The notes beneath the pieces are model-generated. The model did no database searches. It was not told where the DNA came from and worked only from the letters and a program-made list of their open reading frames with translations. A DNA stretch of 64,000 bases from Caldilineaceae bacterium (GTDB lineage: Bacteria; Chloroflexota; Anaerolineae; Caldilineales; Caldilineaceae), in the NCBI GenBank assembly GCA_022821545.1, contig JAJEDJ010000030.1:62001-126000 (forward strand), in the 5' to 3' direction. Shown one piece after another: positions 28,845 to 36,757 of this stretch. Position 1 is the stretch's first letter. Each line of letters starts with the position of its first letter. Made by a program: the position numbers and the translations under genes.

Positions 28845-29291
28845 AGTGGAAAGGTATGGGTGGCCCAAATCGCTAAACCACAAAATGGGACAAACAAAGA
28901 GCTCTCGTCCTGTTGCGGCAGACCGCCAATTGTCGACTGCGCGCTCTAATCCTTGAACTGCCCCTCGAAGTGCTGTGTGAATTGGCCTTTGATGCTCTTT
29001 GGCTTATGGTGGGTCCTTATGACTGAACCACGGAGCAGAAAAGGAGAGTACATTCGACTTGCTACAACAGCCCACAATCTGTCGACCCCGTTTCTTGCCC
29101 ATCCAGCTACCCCTCCACGCATAGGGTGCATTGTTGCGTTTTGCGCCCTGGCCCCCCGATTCAGATTCGGGGACAGAATTCTGAAGAGTCGCCTAGGGTT
29201 GGCAGAACCGTGGCTGGAAAGTGGGTGAAATACCGCATCGCTGAAGGCAAGAGCCGACGCTATGCTAACAACGCAAGCACAGAGGTAAGTC
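28845..29291. other. Intergenic stretch of IS3-like relics before darT
   Basis: A minus-strand relic spans about 28860-29035: right end GGCCCAAATCGCTAAACCAC at 28862, and on the minus strand CAATTCACACAGC and CGAGGGGCAGTTCAAGG echo the IS leader. A second, weaker trace at about 29098-29170 (minus strand GTGGAGGGGTAGCTGGATGG, then CAAGAAACGG) repeats the orfA start. No intact frame is seen. The darT promoter must lie in the last 100 bases. Confidence 0.5.
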
Positions 29292-29990
29292 ATGTCAGAT
29301 CACGTCCGGGAGATAAGAGAGCAACGGCGCGTGAAGGAAATCAAGTGGATCGTGCGGGATCGCAAGATAGACGTGCTGTTCCATTTCACCCGGCTTGAAA
29401 ATCTGACTGGTATTCTGCAGAATGGCTTGCTGAGTCGGACAACCTTAAGTGAGCGGCACATACCGTTTTGCGTAGTCGACCACGAGCGACTGGACGGCTG
29501 TCAGGACGCAGTCTGTTTGAGCGTTAGTTTTCCAAATTACATCTTGTTCTATAGCAAGAGAATGAATTATTTTAGAGAACAGCAGGTGAGTCTTTCTCAG
29601 TGGGTTGTCCTGCTCTTGGATGTAAGAATACTTTGGGAATTGGAGTGCGAATTCTGCCAGGTGAATGCGGCGAGTAATGTTGAGAGGAGAATTCCTCAGT
29701 GGGAAAGACGAATGCCAGAGGCCTTGGAGAAAATGTTCAATGACTTTGAAGATATCAGGCGTTACGATCTGAACCTGCCTCGCGGCTTTCCTACGAATCC
29801 ACAAGCGGAAGTCTTAGTCTTTGGGAATATACCTGCAGTGTACGTAAAGCAAGTACATTTTTGGGACTACTTTACTTTTACTAACTGGCAGGAACATGTG
29901 CGTTCGTTAACGGCAGCCTGCGTTTGCCACAATCCCGATTATTTCAGCGCGAGAATGGACTATGAGGTCTGGAGTGGCCGGTCGACATGA
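29292..29990 (+). CDS. darT: DarT-family DNA ADP-ribosyltransferase toxin (DarT1-like)
   Basis: 232 residues, AGAGGTAAGTC before ATG. The DarT (DUF4433) fold uses NAD+ to ADP-ribosylate single-stranded DNA. Visible are LFHFTRLENLTGILQNGLLSR at 29-49 with the HFT pocket, the substrate-loop region ISVSFPNYILFYSKR-like (77-90), and the catalytic Glu E173 in NPQAEVLVFGNIP. The partner downstream is a NADAR-type hydrolase rather than a macrodomain DarG, which places it with DarT1, whose target is guanosine rather than thymidine. The pair works as a toxin-antitoxin system with anti-phage action. Only 77 bases separate the genes. Confidence 0.87.
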   Translation: MSDHVREIREQRRVKEIKWIVRDRKIDVLFHFTRLENLTGILQNGLLSRTTLSERHIPFCVVDHERLDGCQDAVCLSVSFPNYILFYSKRMNYFREQQVSLSQWVVLLLDVRILWELECEFCQVNAASNVERRIPQWERRMPEALEKMFNDFEDIRRYDLNLPRGFPTNPQAEVLVFGNIPAVYVKQVHFWDYFTFTNWQEHVRSLTAACVCHNPDYFSARMDYEVWSGRST

Positions 29991-30067
29991 GAGTTCGTAG
30001 TCAGCAGATTCCTACCTTGCCCGACCTACGATTCTGATGACGATGAAGCTGGCTAATTGGAGACAAA

Positions 30068-30802
30068 ATGGCAAGACGCCCTGTTTTCATCCCCGACATC
30101 AGTGGATTTCCCTACGTCAGTTCCATTGACATTGAGTTTCAATGGTTCGCTGGCTTCTCGAAAACGCAAGCGCAAAAGTCTATCGCCTCTTTGCACGAAG
30201 CTGCTAAGAAAATGGAGATATACCCAATTCTGGAGGTATCCGGAAAGTCGGAGTTTGCCTTGGGAGTCTCCCTGAGTGCATTCGACCTCTCACTAAGTAA
30301 CCAGGGTTCAAAAACGATCAGCGTTGAATGCGCCTATCAGGGAAGCAAAGTGTTTGAGGACGGTGGCCCATTTCACGATCTCTATACTGTCTCAAGCCGG
30401 GAAGCCAAGACCGACCTCAGGCTGCGTAACTCGGGAGAGGTGACCGGTTTCGATCTCTTGGGTGAAAGATTCCCAATTGAGCCTCAGACAGCATTTTATA
30501 ACTGGTTGTATATGACAGCACTCAGTCAAATGGAGCCCCCTGTAATACAGGAACTGAACCAGTTCAAAGGGTTCTCGGACATCGCTTTCAATCCAAAACG
30601 CTCGATAAACTGCCAGGCACGTGCTGTAGCAGTTTATGTCGCCTTGCACAACACTGTACCAGACGAGCTGCAAACTCTGGGCGATTGGGATTCGTATATT
30701 GAGCTAGTGACAGGCGCGAAGAACGGTTCGCCGGATGAGCCAGCTCCGCGCCAACTTAATCTGTCATTTGAAGACGTACCCGATGCGCACCCGCCGCCAT
30801 AG
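30068..30802 (+). CDS. DarT1-associated NADAR antitoxin
   Basis: 244 residues, GGAGAC before ATG. The order RRPVFIPD, IEFQWFAGFSKTQAQKSIASLH, ILEVSGKSEFALGVSLSAFDL, CAYQGSKVFEDGGPFHDLY, REAKTDLRLRNSG, FPIEPQTAFYNWLYMTAL and FNPKRSINCQARAVAVYVAL matches the NADAR-like antitoxins linked to DarT1, which remove ADP-ribose from guanosine in DNA and so neutralise the toxin. All these blocks are intact. It follows darT on the same strand and the two should be cotranscribed. Confidence 0.85.
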   Translation: MARRPVFIPDISGFPYVSSIDIEFQWFAGFSKTQAQKSIASLHEAAKKMEIYPILEVSGKSEFALGVSLSAFDLSLSNQGSKTISVECAYQGSKVFEDGGPFHDLYTVSSREAKTDLRLRNSGEVTGFDLLGERFPIEPQTAFYNWLYMTALSQMEPPVIQELNQFKGFSDIAFNPKRSINCQARAVAVYVALHNTVPDELQTLGDWDSYIELVTGAKNGSPDEPAPRQLNLSFEDVPDAHPPP

Positions 30803-30980
30803 AAACGGCTGCACTGTCGTAAGCAAGGCTGACTACGAGGCCAGGGATGATCCATTAGTTATTCCCTCTCACGTTCAATGGCTCTTTGGCCGAGTTGCTG
30901 AAAGCCAGAAGTTGAAGGGGTAGGATCTTCCTAAGGTCATGCCATTCATTGACTGACTCAAAACTCCGGCCCGGCCTGGT

Positions 30981-31008
30981 ATCCCCTCCTCGTCCCGACG
31001 GAGGGGAT
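30981..31008. terminator. Hairpin downstream of the DarT1-NADAR pair
   Basis: A perfect 9-bp stem (ATCCCCTCC, 30981-30989, with GGAGGGGAT, 31000-31008) and 10-base loop. No T run follows, so it may be a weak terminator or a leader structure of the next gene. Confidence 0.4.
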
Positions 31009-31055
31009 GGCGGCTGGGTTTCCTGTACACATGAACAGTCCAACAAGGAGGGAGT

Positions 31056-31346
31056 ATGACGATCAGACCGCCTATAAATCTTGAATATATAGGTGTACCG
31101 GTAGGTGCGATTCTGACGCTGGCCGACAAGGATCATGTTTCGGTTGTCGTAGTCCAGCAGTATCCCCCCAGAGTTGCCTATGAGGAACACGTTCTCTCAT
31201 TGAATCAGGCTGCGAAACGGGCTTACGACACACCTGATGATGAGACGATTCAGGCTACGCTGTACTGGCGGTATGAGGGGGAATCTCTCTGGGACCGCAG
31301 GATGCGATTCGAGAAGCATCATAACAGCCGATTTCAGGATCTGTGA
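31056..31346 (+). CDS. Small RAMA/DUF4357-like domain protein
   Basis: 96 residues with AAGGAGGGAGT directly before ATG. The sequence LEYIGVPVGAILTLADKDHVSVVVV, then VLSLNQAAKRAYDT and ATLYWRYEGESLWDRRMR, has the layout seen in RAMA (restriction enzyme and adenine methylase associated) and DUF4357 modules: a G-x-x-L strand, an SL-x-x-AA helix, and a W-Y-x-G-x-x-L end. Such domains are thought to recognise modified DNA. Similarity is by eye and weak. Its place after DarT1-NADAR suggests an accessory role in the island. Confidence 0.45.
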   Translation: MTIRPPINLEYIGVPVGAILTLADKDHVSVVVVQQYPPRVAYEEHVLSLNQAAKRAYDTPDDETIQATLYWRYEGESLWDRRMRFEKHHNSRFQDL

Positions 31347-32336
31347 AGGAAGGAAAGATCGACATGGCTCCGGAACAATTGCACCTTCTCACTGAAGATG
31401 CTTTCGAGCCGATCTCTTTCCTTCCCGCTACGATTTCCCTCTCGATCGTCGATCTTCTCTACTGGTTCACGAACATATTCCTTCCCGCCGTTTAGACCAT
31501 GTTCTCTGCTTGGCCAGGCCGATACGTGGAGGTGTCAGGATTTGCATGCGAACCCCCATCTACCCAATTATAGCTGGCTCCAATGACTTGACCACGAATT
31601 AGGCAAAACGGAGTGCTTTCGCTCTGCTGCGACAGGTCGCCGTGAGTCCCAGCCGCCCCTTGTCCCCTGACCTGCCCCTCCACGCATCTGGCGAGCAGCT
31701 CCATCAGGCAGGCGGCCAATTTATCGGTTTCCGTACTTTCTGCATACGCTTGTTATGCGAAAAGCATGTGAACTACCTACAAACTTTCTACGATTTATCT
31801 GCGGAATACCTACGATCCGCTCACTCTGTCACGTTTGCCAAGTCAGCTGGAAAGATGAAACCCCGGTGGATGCAAACGTCCCGTCTGACTTGCCAGTTCA
31901 ATGAGCTGAATAAGCCATTAGTTTTGATACTCTTCTGATCTGTTCCTAGGCTTGCCCCACGGTGCAGTTGATCCGTGAAGGGCCGCGCAGTCACGCAAAG
32001 AAAATGCGATACACCTTTGATGTTCTTCGCGACCTTTCGCGTATCGAGCGGTTCTGTCTATCACAAGAGTCAGGAGTTCAATGTATGGTATCATGTGGTC
32101 TCAGCGATCTGCCGTGGCTGCCGTAGGTGACCTGAAGTGAGCTATCTCACTGCGGACAGAAAAGCATGGACGATATGGTCCCATACTGTCGGCCCCTAAT
32201 CGACACACCGCGAGCGTAAAGACAGGTCGCCAACATCGAACTTTTCCAACCTTCGAAACGGCACCTACAATCTGAATCTCTCCGCCCTGGAAACTCTCAC
32301 CACATACTCGCCCCACCTTGAGTCAGGATCTTTCCC
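31347..32336. other. Gene-poor stretch at the right border of the defence island
   Basis: About 990 bases without a credible gene. At 31575-31725 lies another minus-strand IS3-like relic: GGCTCCAATGACTTGACCAC at 31576, and GCGTGGAGGGGCAGG on the minus strand near 31683. The rest, including the repeats of GATC-rich pyrimidine text near 31405-31460, shows no recognisable function. Past it, codon use returns to the GC-rich backbone type. Confidence 0.5.
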
Positions 32337-32981
32337 TTGCAGATCACGCGATATGAGTCCGGTTCGCCGCTCGCGCCCCCTTGCCTTCGCCCCTGCGCCG
32401 AACTTGCAGGAACTCCCGCCATCTCCCTGATCGGCGATCCCGCCCTCCTCGACCGTAAACTCATTGCCCTCTTCTGCTCAGTCCAATGCCCCGGCGACCT
32501 CATCATCAAGAGCTACGACCTCGCCCGCGCCCTGCGCGCCCACCCCGTCACCCTCATCGGAGGCTTCCAATCCCCCATTGAAAAAGAGTTCCTCGAACTC
32601 CTGCTGCGCCAGCCCGCACGCCAGCCCGAGTCCCCGCCGCCATCGGTCATCGTCTGCCCCGCTCGCGGCCTCGCCAATATGCGCATCCCTCGCCCCTGGC
32701 GCGATCCCCTCGCCGCCGGCCGCCTCCTGCTCCTCTCCACCCTCCCCGACAGCCTCCGCCGTCCCACCGCCGCCTCCGCCTCCCGCCGCAACACCTGCGT
32801 CGCCGCCCTCGCCCACAGCATCCTCATCCTCCACGCCGCACAGGGCGGCAAAACCGAAGCGCTCTGCCGCAAGGCCCTCGCCGCCGCCAAGTCCGTCTAC
32901 ACCCTCCCCTCCCTCCACAACGCCCACCTCATCGCCCTCGGCGCCCAGCCCATCGCCGCGGACGACTCGTCCCCCCTTTGA
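32337..32981 (+). CDS. DprA/SMF-like (SLOG-fold) protein
   Basis: 214 residues, TTG start after AGGATC. The frame carries a Rossmann-like DprA/SLOG domain: AISLIGDPALLDRKLIALFCSVQCPGDLIIKSYDLARAL, then IGGFQSPIEKEFLELLL (the SMF-type GG-x-x-x-x-x-E loop), VIVCPARGLANM, RLLLLSTLP and GGKTEALCRKALAAAKSVYTLP. DprA loads RecA on incoming single-stranded DNA, but this short form lacks the usual N- and C-terminal helical domains, so a nucleotide- or DNA-binding role of another kind is possible. Third positions are strongly C-rich, as in the helicase at 10306. Confidence 0.65.
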   Translation: MQITRYESGSPLAPPCLRPCAELAGTPAISLIGDPALLDRKLIALFCSVQCPGDLIIKSYDLARALRAHPVTLIGGFQSPIEKEFLELLLRQPARQPESPPPSVIVCPARGLANMRIPRPWRDPLAAGRLLLLSTLPDSLRRPTAASASRRNTCVAALAHSILILHAAQGGKTEALCRKALAAAKSVYTLPSLHNAHLIALGAQPIAADDSSPL

Positions 32982-33010
32982 CCGTCTGAACCGCGCCGCG
33001 TCCCAAACTT

Positions 33011-33039
33011 TTGACTTCAGTTCGGTTCCGTGCTACGCT
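33011..33039 (+). promoter_or_regulatory. Promoter of the attenuated GNAT transcript
   Basis: TTGACT (33011-33016), 17-base spacer, TACGCT (33034-33039). It predicts an RNA that begins near 33046 and carries the leader peptide and terminator below. Confidence 0.55.
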
Positions 33040-33103
33040 GTGGGTTGTGTCTTGACACGAAATCGGCAATCAGAGCAGACTTACACAGAAAGGAGCGAAC
33101 ACC

Positions 33104-33175
33104 GTGCGAACTGATACGACCGTCAAAACCGGTGTCAACGCGTCCTTCGTGAGGGGTTCTGCGCCTGGCTGTTGA
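33104..33175 (+). CDS. 23-residue leader peptide
   Basis: GTG start 7 bases after the strong site AAAGGAG, 23 sense codons, TGA at 33173. The peptide begins MRTDTTVKTG and ends VRGSAPGC. Codons 12-14 (AAC GCG TCC) can pair with the left arm of the terminator downstream, and the stop codon sits in the loop of a small hairpin (GGCTG 33167-33171 with CAGCC 33178-33182). It has the position and size of a translated attenuator leader; no run of one amino acid reveals the signal. Confidence 0.55.
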   Translation: MRTDTTVKTGVNASFVRGSAPGC

Positions 33176-33236
33176 GTCAGCCCTGAACTGTTTTCTAAAC
33201 CGTGGACGCGTGTTCCGACCGCTCCACGGTTTTTTT
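33138..33236 (+). promoter_or_regulatory. Transcription attenuator upstream of the GNAT gene
   Basis: Terminator stem AAACCGTGGA (33197-33206) with TCCACGGTTT (33223-33232), followed by TTTTTT-like sequence to 33236. ACGCGTCC (33138-33145, inside the leader peptide) is the exact complement of GGACGCGT (33204-33211, terminator left arm and loop), so an antiterminator can form when a ribosome stalls early in the leader. Confidence 0.65.
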
Positions 33237-33346
33237 GTTGTCTGGAGAAGTCGAAGGCATCAGATAGGAAAGGAGGCGCAAAATCAACAGTTTCGTCGAC
33301 TTCAATCCCCGGAAATCCGATGAACTTTCAAAATGGAGCAAGAGCC

Positions 33347-34378
33347 TTGATCACAATTCGCCCCTTTGAGAACAACGACCGCGACTACCGCCAGGCGGTC
33401 GACATAATGAACGCTGTCTGGCCGGAATATCCCGATACAGTGGAAGAGTGGAAAGAGTCCGATGAGAAGCGCTCCAAGCTGGTCAAGAGAGGCAGATTCT
33501 TCGCCGAAATCGATGAAACGCCTGTCGGCTTCGCCAATTACGGCCAGTCCTTGTGGCTGAACCATCCTGGCAAGCTGTTTATAGGCGTGGAGGTATTGCC
33601 GGCGTTTCGCAAGCGCGGTGTGGGAACGGCGCTGTGGGAGCGCCTCTGCCAGGAGATCCAGCAGTTCGACCCTTTGCGCCTTCTCGCCCACACGCGTGAA
33701 GACTACGAAGACGGAATTCGATTTGCACAGAAACTCGGCTTCAACGAGTGTATGCGGGACTGGGAGTCCCGCCTGGACCCGGCGAGCCTCGACCTTGACG
33801 AGTGGAGCCGGTATCCCCGGCAAGTGGCAGAGCAGGGGATAGAGATCAAGACCGTCGCCGAGCTGGCGTCCGATCCAAACCGGGATCGAAAGCTTTACGA
33901 ACTGGAATGGCTTATCGACCGCGACGTCCCCAGCCCGGAACCTCCCTCCAAAGTGCCTTTTGAGGAGTTTCAGAAGGTGTGGGAGCGAACGAATCTGCTG
34001 CCGGATGCCTGGTACGTCGCAGTCGACAATGACGAATATGTGGGCATGACCAATCTGTGGACGAGCCAGGCAGATTCCAAGTTGCTCTATGTTGGAATAA
34101 CCGGCGTGGCCAGATCCCATCGAAAGCGCGGCATTGCGATGGCCCTGAAAGTCCGTTCGGTGGAGTTTGCGCTGCAAAAGGGTTTCAGCGAAATCCGAAC
34201 CTGGAACGAGATCAACAATCAGGCGATGCTGGGGATCAACAACCGGCTTGGCTTTGTGCGGCAGCCCGCTCACATCGAGTTCATGAAAGCGATGCGGGAG
34301 GAGCGTCCCGAGGACGCCGATCTGAAGATTCAAAACGCGGACAAGGAAGAGGAGAAGCCGGAAGTCGGTCCCAACTGA
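33347..34378 (+). CDS. Tandem GNAT N-acetyltransferase
   Basis: 343 residues from TTG at 33347, giving MITIRPFENNDRDYRQAV, a usual GNAT opening, with TGGAG 9 bases upstream; ATG at 33320 is the alternative. Two GNAT domains: the first has GVEVLPAFRKRGVGTALWERL (acetyl-CoA loop R-x-x-G-x-G/A), the second GITGVARSHRKRGIAMALKVRSVEFAL followed by WNEINNQAMLGINNRLGF. GNAT pairs of this kind acetylate small amines, including antibiotics, but the substrate is not readable. The gene lies behind an attenuator, which is typical of inducible resistance or metabolism genes. A charged tail follows the second domain. Confidence 0.85.
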   Translation: MITIRPFENNDRDYRQAVDIMNAVWPEYPDTVEEWKESDEKRSKLVKRGRFFAEIDETPVGFANYGQSLWLNHPGKLFIGVEVLPAFRKRGVGTALWERLCQEIQQFDPLRLLAHTREDYEDGIRFAQKLGFNECMRDWESRLDPASLDLDEWSRYPRQVAEQGIEIKTVAELASDPNRDRKLYELEWLIDRDVPSPEPPSKVPFEEFQKVWERTNLLPDAWYVAVDNDEYVGMTNLWTSQADSKLLYVGITGVARSHRKRGIAMALKVRSVEFALQKGFSEIRTWNEINNQAMLGINNRLGFVRQPAHIEFMKAMREERPEDADLKIQNADKEEEKPEVGPN

Positions 34379-34512
34379 GAAACTTTGGCAGGGCGTCCGG
34401 CTGAAAACCCTGCATAAGAACGCAACTGGAAGGTACTCTTCCAGAGTACTCTTCCGGAGGGGCGGGGGCCTGCACAGCGGGGCTCTGCCCTTTCTTTCGC
34501 GGCCCCGACGGG

Positions 34513-35376
34513 CTACAGCCGTCCCAGTACGGCCGTCAGCAATGCCGTCAACTGCGGCACAACGACTCTGCCCGTTTCCATTACCTCTTCCGCGCTGGTC
34601 TCCTTGTCCGAATCCAGTTGATCGACCGCCACATTGGTGATTGTGCTGATGCCCAGGACTTCAATCCCGGCATGAACCGACACCAGCGCCTCCGGCACTG
34701 TGCTCATACCTACGGCATCGGCCCCCACCAGGCGCAGGAAACGAACCTCGGCCGGGGTCTCAAAGTTTGGGCCGGCGAGAAAGGCGTACACGCCCTGGCG
34801 CAGCGTGATCCCCAGTTCCTGCGCCGACGCCAGCGCCGCCCTGCGCAGTGACCGCGCGTACGTATGCGTCAGCGAGGGAAAACGCGTGCCGAACGCAGAG
34901 GCGTTCGGACCTATCAGAGGATTCTGACCCGCCATGCCAACGAAGTTCAGGTGGTCCACGATCAGCATGAGATCGCCGGCGCGAAAGCCGGGATTTACCC
35001 CACCGGCTGCGTTGGTCAGGATCAACTTGCCCACGCCAAGCCGCTTCATTACCCTGATGGGAAAGGTAATCTCCTCGGCCGTATAGCCCTCATAAAAGTG
35101 GAAGCGTCCCTGCATCGCCACCACCGTCTGACCGGCAAGCCGGCCCACGATGAGCCGCCCTGCGTGACCGGGCGCCGTGCTGGCGGGGAAGTAAGGGATC
35201 TCCTCGTAAGGGACTGCTACTGCCCCCTCCACCGCCTCCGCCAAAGAGTTCAGCCCGCTGCCGAGCACCAGCCCGATCGGGCGGCCTTCGACCAACTGCA
35301 ATCCCCTGCGCTCGACCCGTTGGCGTAGCAGCTCCGCCGCGCGGTCATATTCGGCCAGACCAAACTTTTGGGTCAT
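34513..35376 (-). CDS. Purine-nucleoside phosphorylase (trimeric class)
   Basis: 287 residues from ATG at 35376 (AGAGG upstream; a frame to 35427 adds 17 unlikely residues). Splits inosine and guanosine with phosphate to base and ribose-1-phosphate. Motifs of the trimeric class: GLVLGSGLNSLAEAV, STAPGHAGRLIVG (phosphate His), QGRFHFYEGY, TNAAGGVNPGFRAGDLMLIVDHLNFVGMAGQNPL, GPNFETPAEVRFLR, DAVGMSTVPEALV (base pocket) and ISTITNVA with the purine-binding Asn. It closes a minus-strand run after the flavoenzyme and aldolase, likely cotranscribed (60 bases between). Confidence 0.92.
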   Translation of the reverse strand: MTQKFGLAEYDRAAELLRQRVERRGLQLVEGRPIGLVLGSGLNSLAEAVEGAVAVPYEEIPYFPASTAPGHAGRLIVGRLAGQTVVAMQGRFHFYEGYTAEEITFPIRVMKRLGVGKLILTNAAGGVNPGFRAGDLMLIVDHLNFVGMAGQNPLIGPNASAFGTRFPSLTHTYARSLRRAALASAQELGITLRQGVYAFLAGPNFETPAEVRFLRLVGADAVGMSTVPEALVSVHAGIEVLGISTITNVAVDQLDSDKETSAEEVMETGRVVVPQLTALLTAVLGRL

Positions 35377-35436
35377 TGGGTAACCTCTGCGCCATCCTGT
35401 CTCTTTTGGGGCGCTGAAGGCGCCCAATTGCGACGC

Positions 35437-36636
35437 CTATCGCCCGCCGTCAGCGTCGCCATGGTACCGCGAGGCCTCCTGCCCGGTGGTGTCGGGTGAG
35501 AGGTCGCGCCACCGAAACAGCTCGGCCCATTCATTTGGCTTGTCCTCGACCACGTCGGCGATCAGATCACCGAGCACCGGCCCGAATTTGAAGCCGTGGC
35601 CGCTCCCCCCCGTGGCTACACTTAATCCCTCTTTCTGCGGATGGTGATCGATCCAGAAGTGCTCATCCAGCGTGTCGTTGTACAAACAGCGTCGCGTATA
35701 GGTGATTTCAGCATCCACGAGCGCTGGAAAGGTGTCCTCCAGGAAGGCGCGCAGTTCGGCGTAATCCTCTTCGTATACCGTACGCTCGTCGTGCTCCGGG
35801 TGGAGCGTCACGCCAACCCCGTGCCGGGAAACCTTGACGATGCCTTCCCGCAACATGGGGAACCCGTACCAGCCGGTGCGCGCAGTGTCGCCAAAGTAGA
35901 CGACGAAGTCAGGGGCAAGGAAGGGCGCCGGATCCTGCGGCTTCAGGTGGAAGATCGGGTGGCCGGTCGCCGTCATCACCGACTGCAGTTCAGGCAGCAG
36001 CCAGGGCGTCCACGAACCGGCCGCTATCACGGTGTGATCGGCGTTGAACGTTGCGCGCTCACGCGTACGCACACCCTGCACACGGTCGCCATCCAGCAAG
36101 AGTTGCTCCGCGGTCTGACCGGGCCGGACGTCGATGCCGACAGCGGCGGCCCGTTCGGCCAGCTTGCCTACCACGCGCCCGCTTTCCGCGTAGCCCCCGC
36201 GCGCATTATAGAAGCCGTCCGTGTAGACCCCGGTCGACCAGGCGGGAAACCGCCGCGATATCTCTCCATCGGGCAGGCGTTGCGGCTTCTGTCCCTCCTC
36301 CAACAACATCTGGAAACTGCTGTTGACGAACTCGTTTTCCGACATCGGCCCCTTGGAGGCGGCAAGGACGCCGGTCTCATGGTACAGAGTCTCTCCGAAA
36401 AGTTCGTTCCAACGATGGAATCCCTCGATCGAGCCGATCGCCATGCGCGTGTACTGGCGGTTGCTGCCGTACTCCATGCGTACAACTTTGCTGACATCCG
36501 TGGAAGCAGCCAGAGGGTAGGGAAGAGGCCCAGGGTCGATTAAAGTAACGGTGTAACCGCGGCTGCGCAGCGACAAAGCAGTCGTCACTCCGAATATACC
36601 GGCGCCGACGACAAGAAAATCAGATGAAGAAGACAT
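35437..36636 (-). CDS. Monomeric sarcosine oxidase-like FAD oxidoreductase
   Basis: 399 residues from ATG at 36636, after AGGAGTGG. N-terminal dinucleotide fold FLVVGAGIFGVTTALSLRSRGYTVTLID, then STDVSKVVRMEYGSNRQY as in MSOX and N-methyltryptophan oxidase. The segment RRCLYNDTLDEHFWIDHHP holds the cysteine that in MSOX attaches FAD covalently, and ATGGSGHGFKFGPVLG closes the FAD site. The family oxidises N-methyl or other secondary amino acids with release of H2O2. Substrate not identifiable. It lies between the PNP and an HpcH/HpaI aldolase on the same strand. Confidence 0.85.
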   Translation of the reverse strand: MSSSSDFLVVGAGIFGVTTALSLRSRGYTVTLIDPGPLPYPLAASTDVSKVVRMEYGSNRQYTRMAIGSIEGFHRWNELFGETLYHETGVLAASKGPMSENEFVNSSFQMLLEEGQKPQRLPDGEISRRFPAWSTGVYTDGFYNARGGYAESGRVVGKLAERAAAVGIDVRPGQTAEQLLLDGDRVQGVRTRERATFNADHTVIAAGSWTPWLLPELQSVMTATGHPIFHLKPQDPAPFLAPDFVVYFGDTARTGWYGFPMLREGIVKVSRHGVGVTLHPEHDERTVYEEDYAELRAFLEDTFPALVDAEITYTRRCLYNDTLDEHFWIDHHPQKEGLSVATGGSGHGFKFGPVLGDLIADVVEDKPNEWAELFRWRDLSPDTTGQEASRYHGDADGGR

Positions 36637-36757
36637 CACTCCACTCCTAACCGTTTATCTGCCCTGGGGAAGCGCGACTCAACAGGCCCGTTTCCGGCAC
36701 ACCAGCCCGTTCAGTTTCAGGCTCCCAGGCAGTTCGGGCAACCAATTGGGAGACAGG

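Noticed and set aside
10306-31346. Prophage
   Set aside because: No integrase, capsid, terminase, portal or tail genes; the island is made of defence and IS sequences only.
32101-32509. Small minus-strand frames between 32.1 and 32.5 kb
   Set aside because: No ribosome sites, no recognisable patterns, and they overlap the DprA-like gene start on the other strand.
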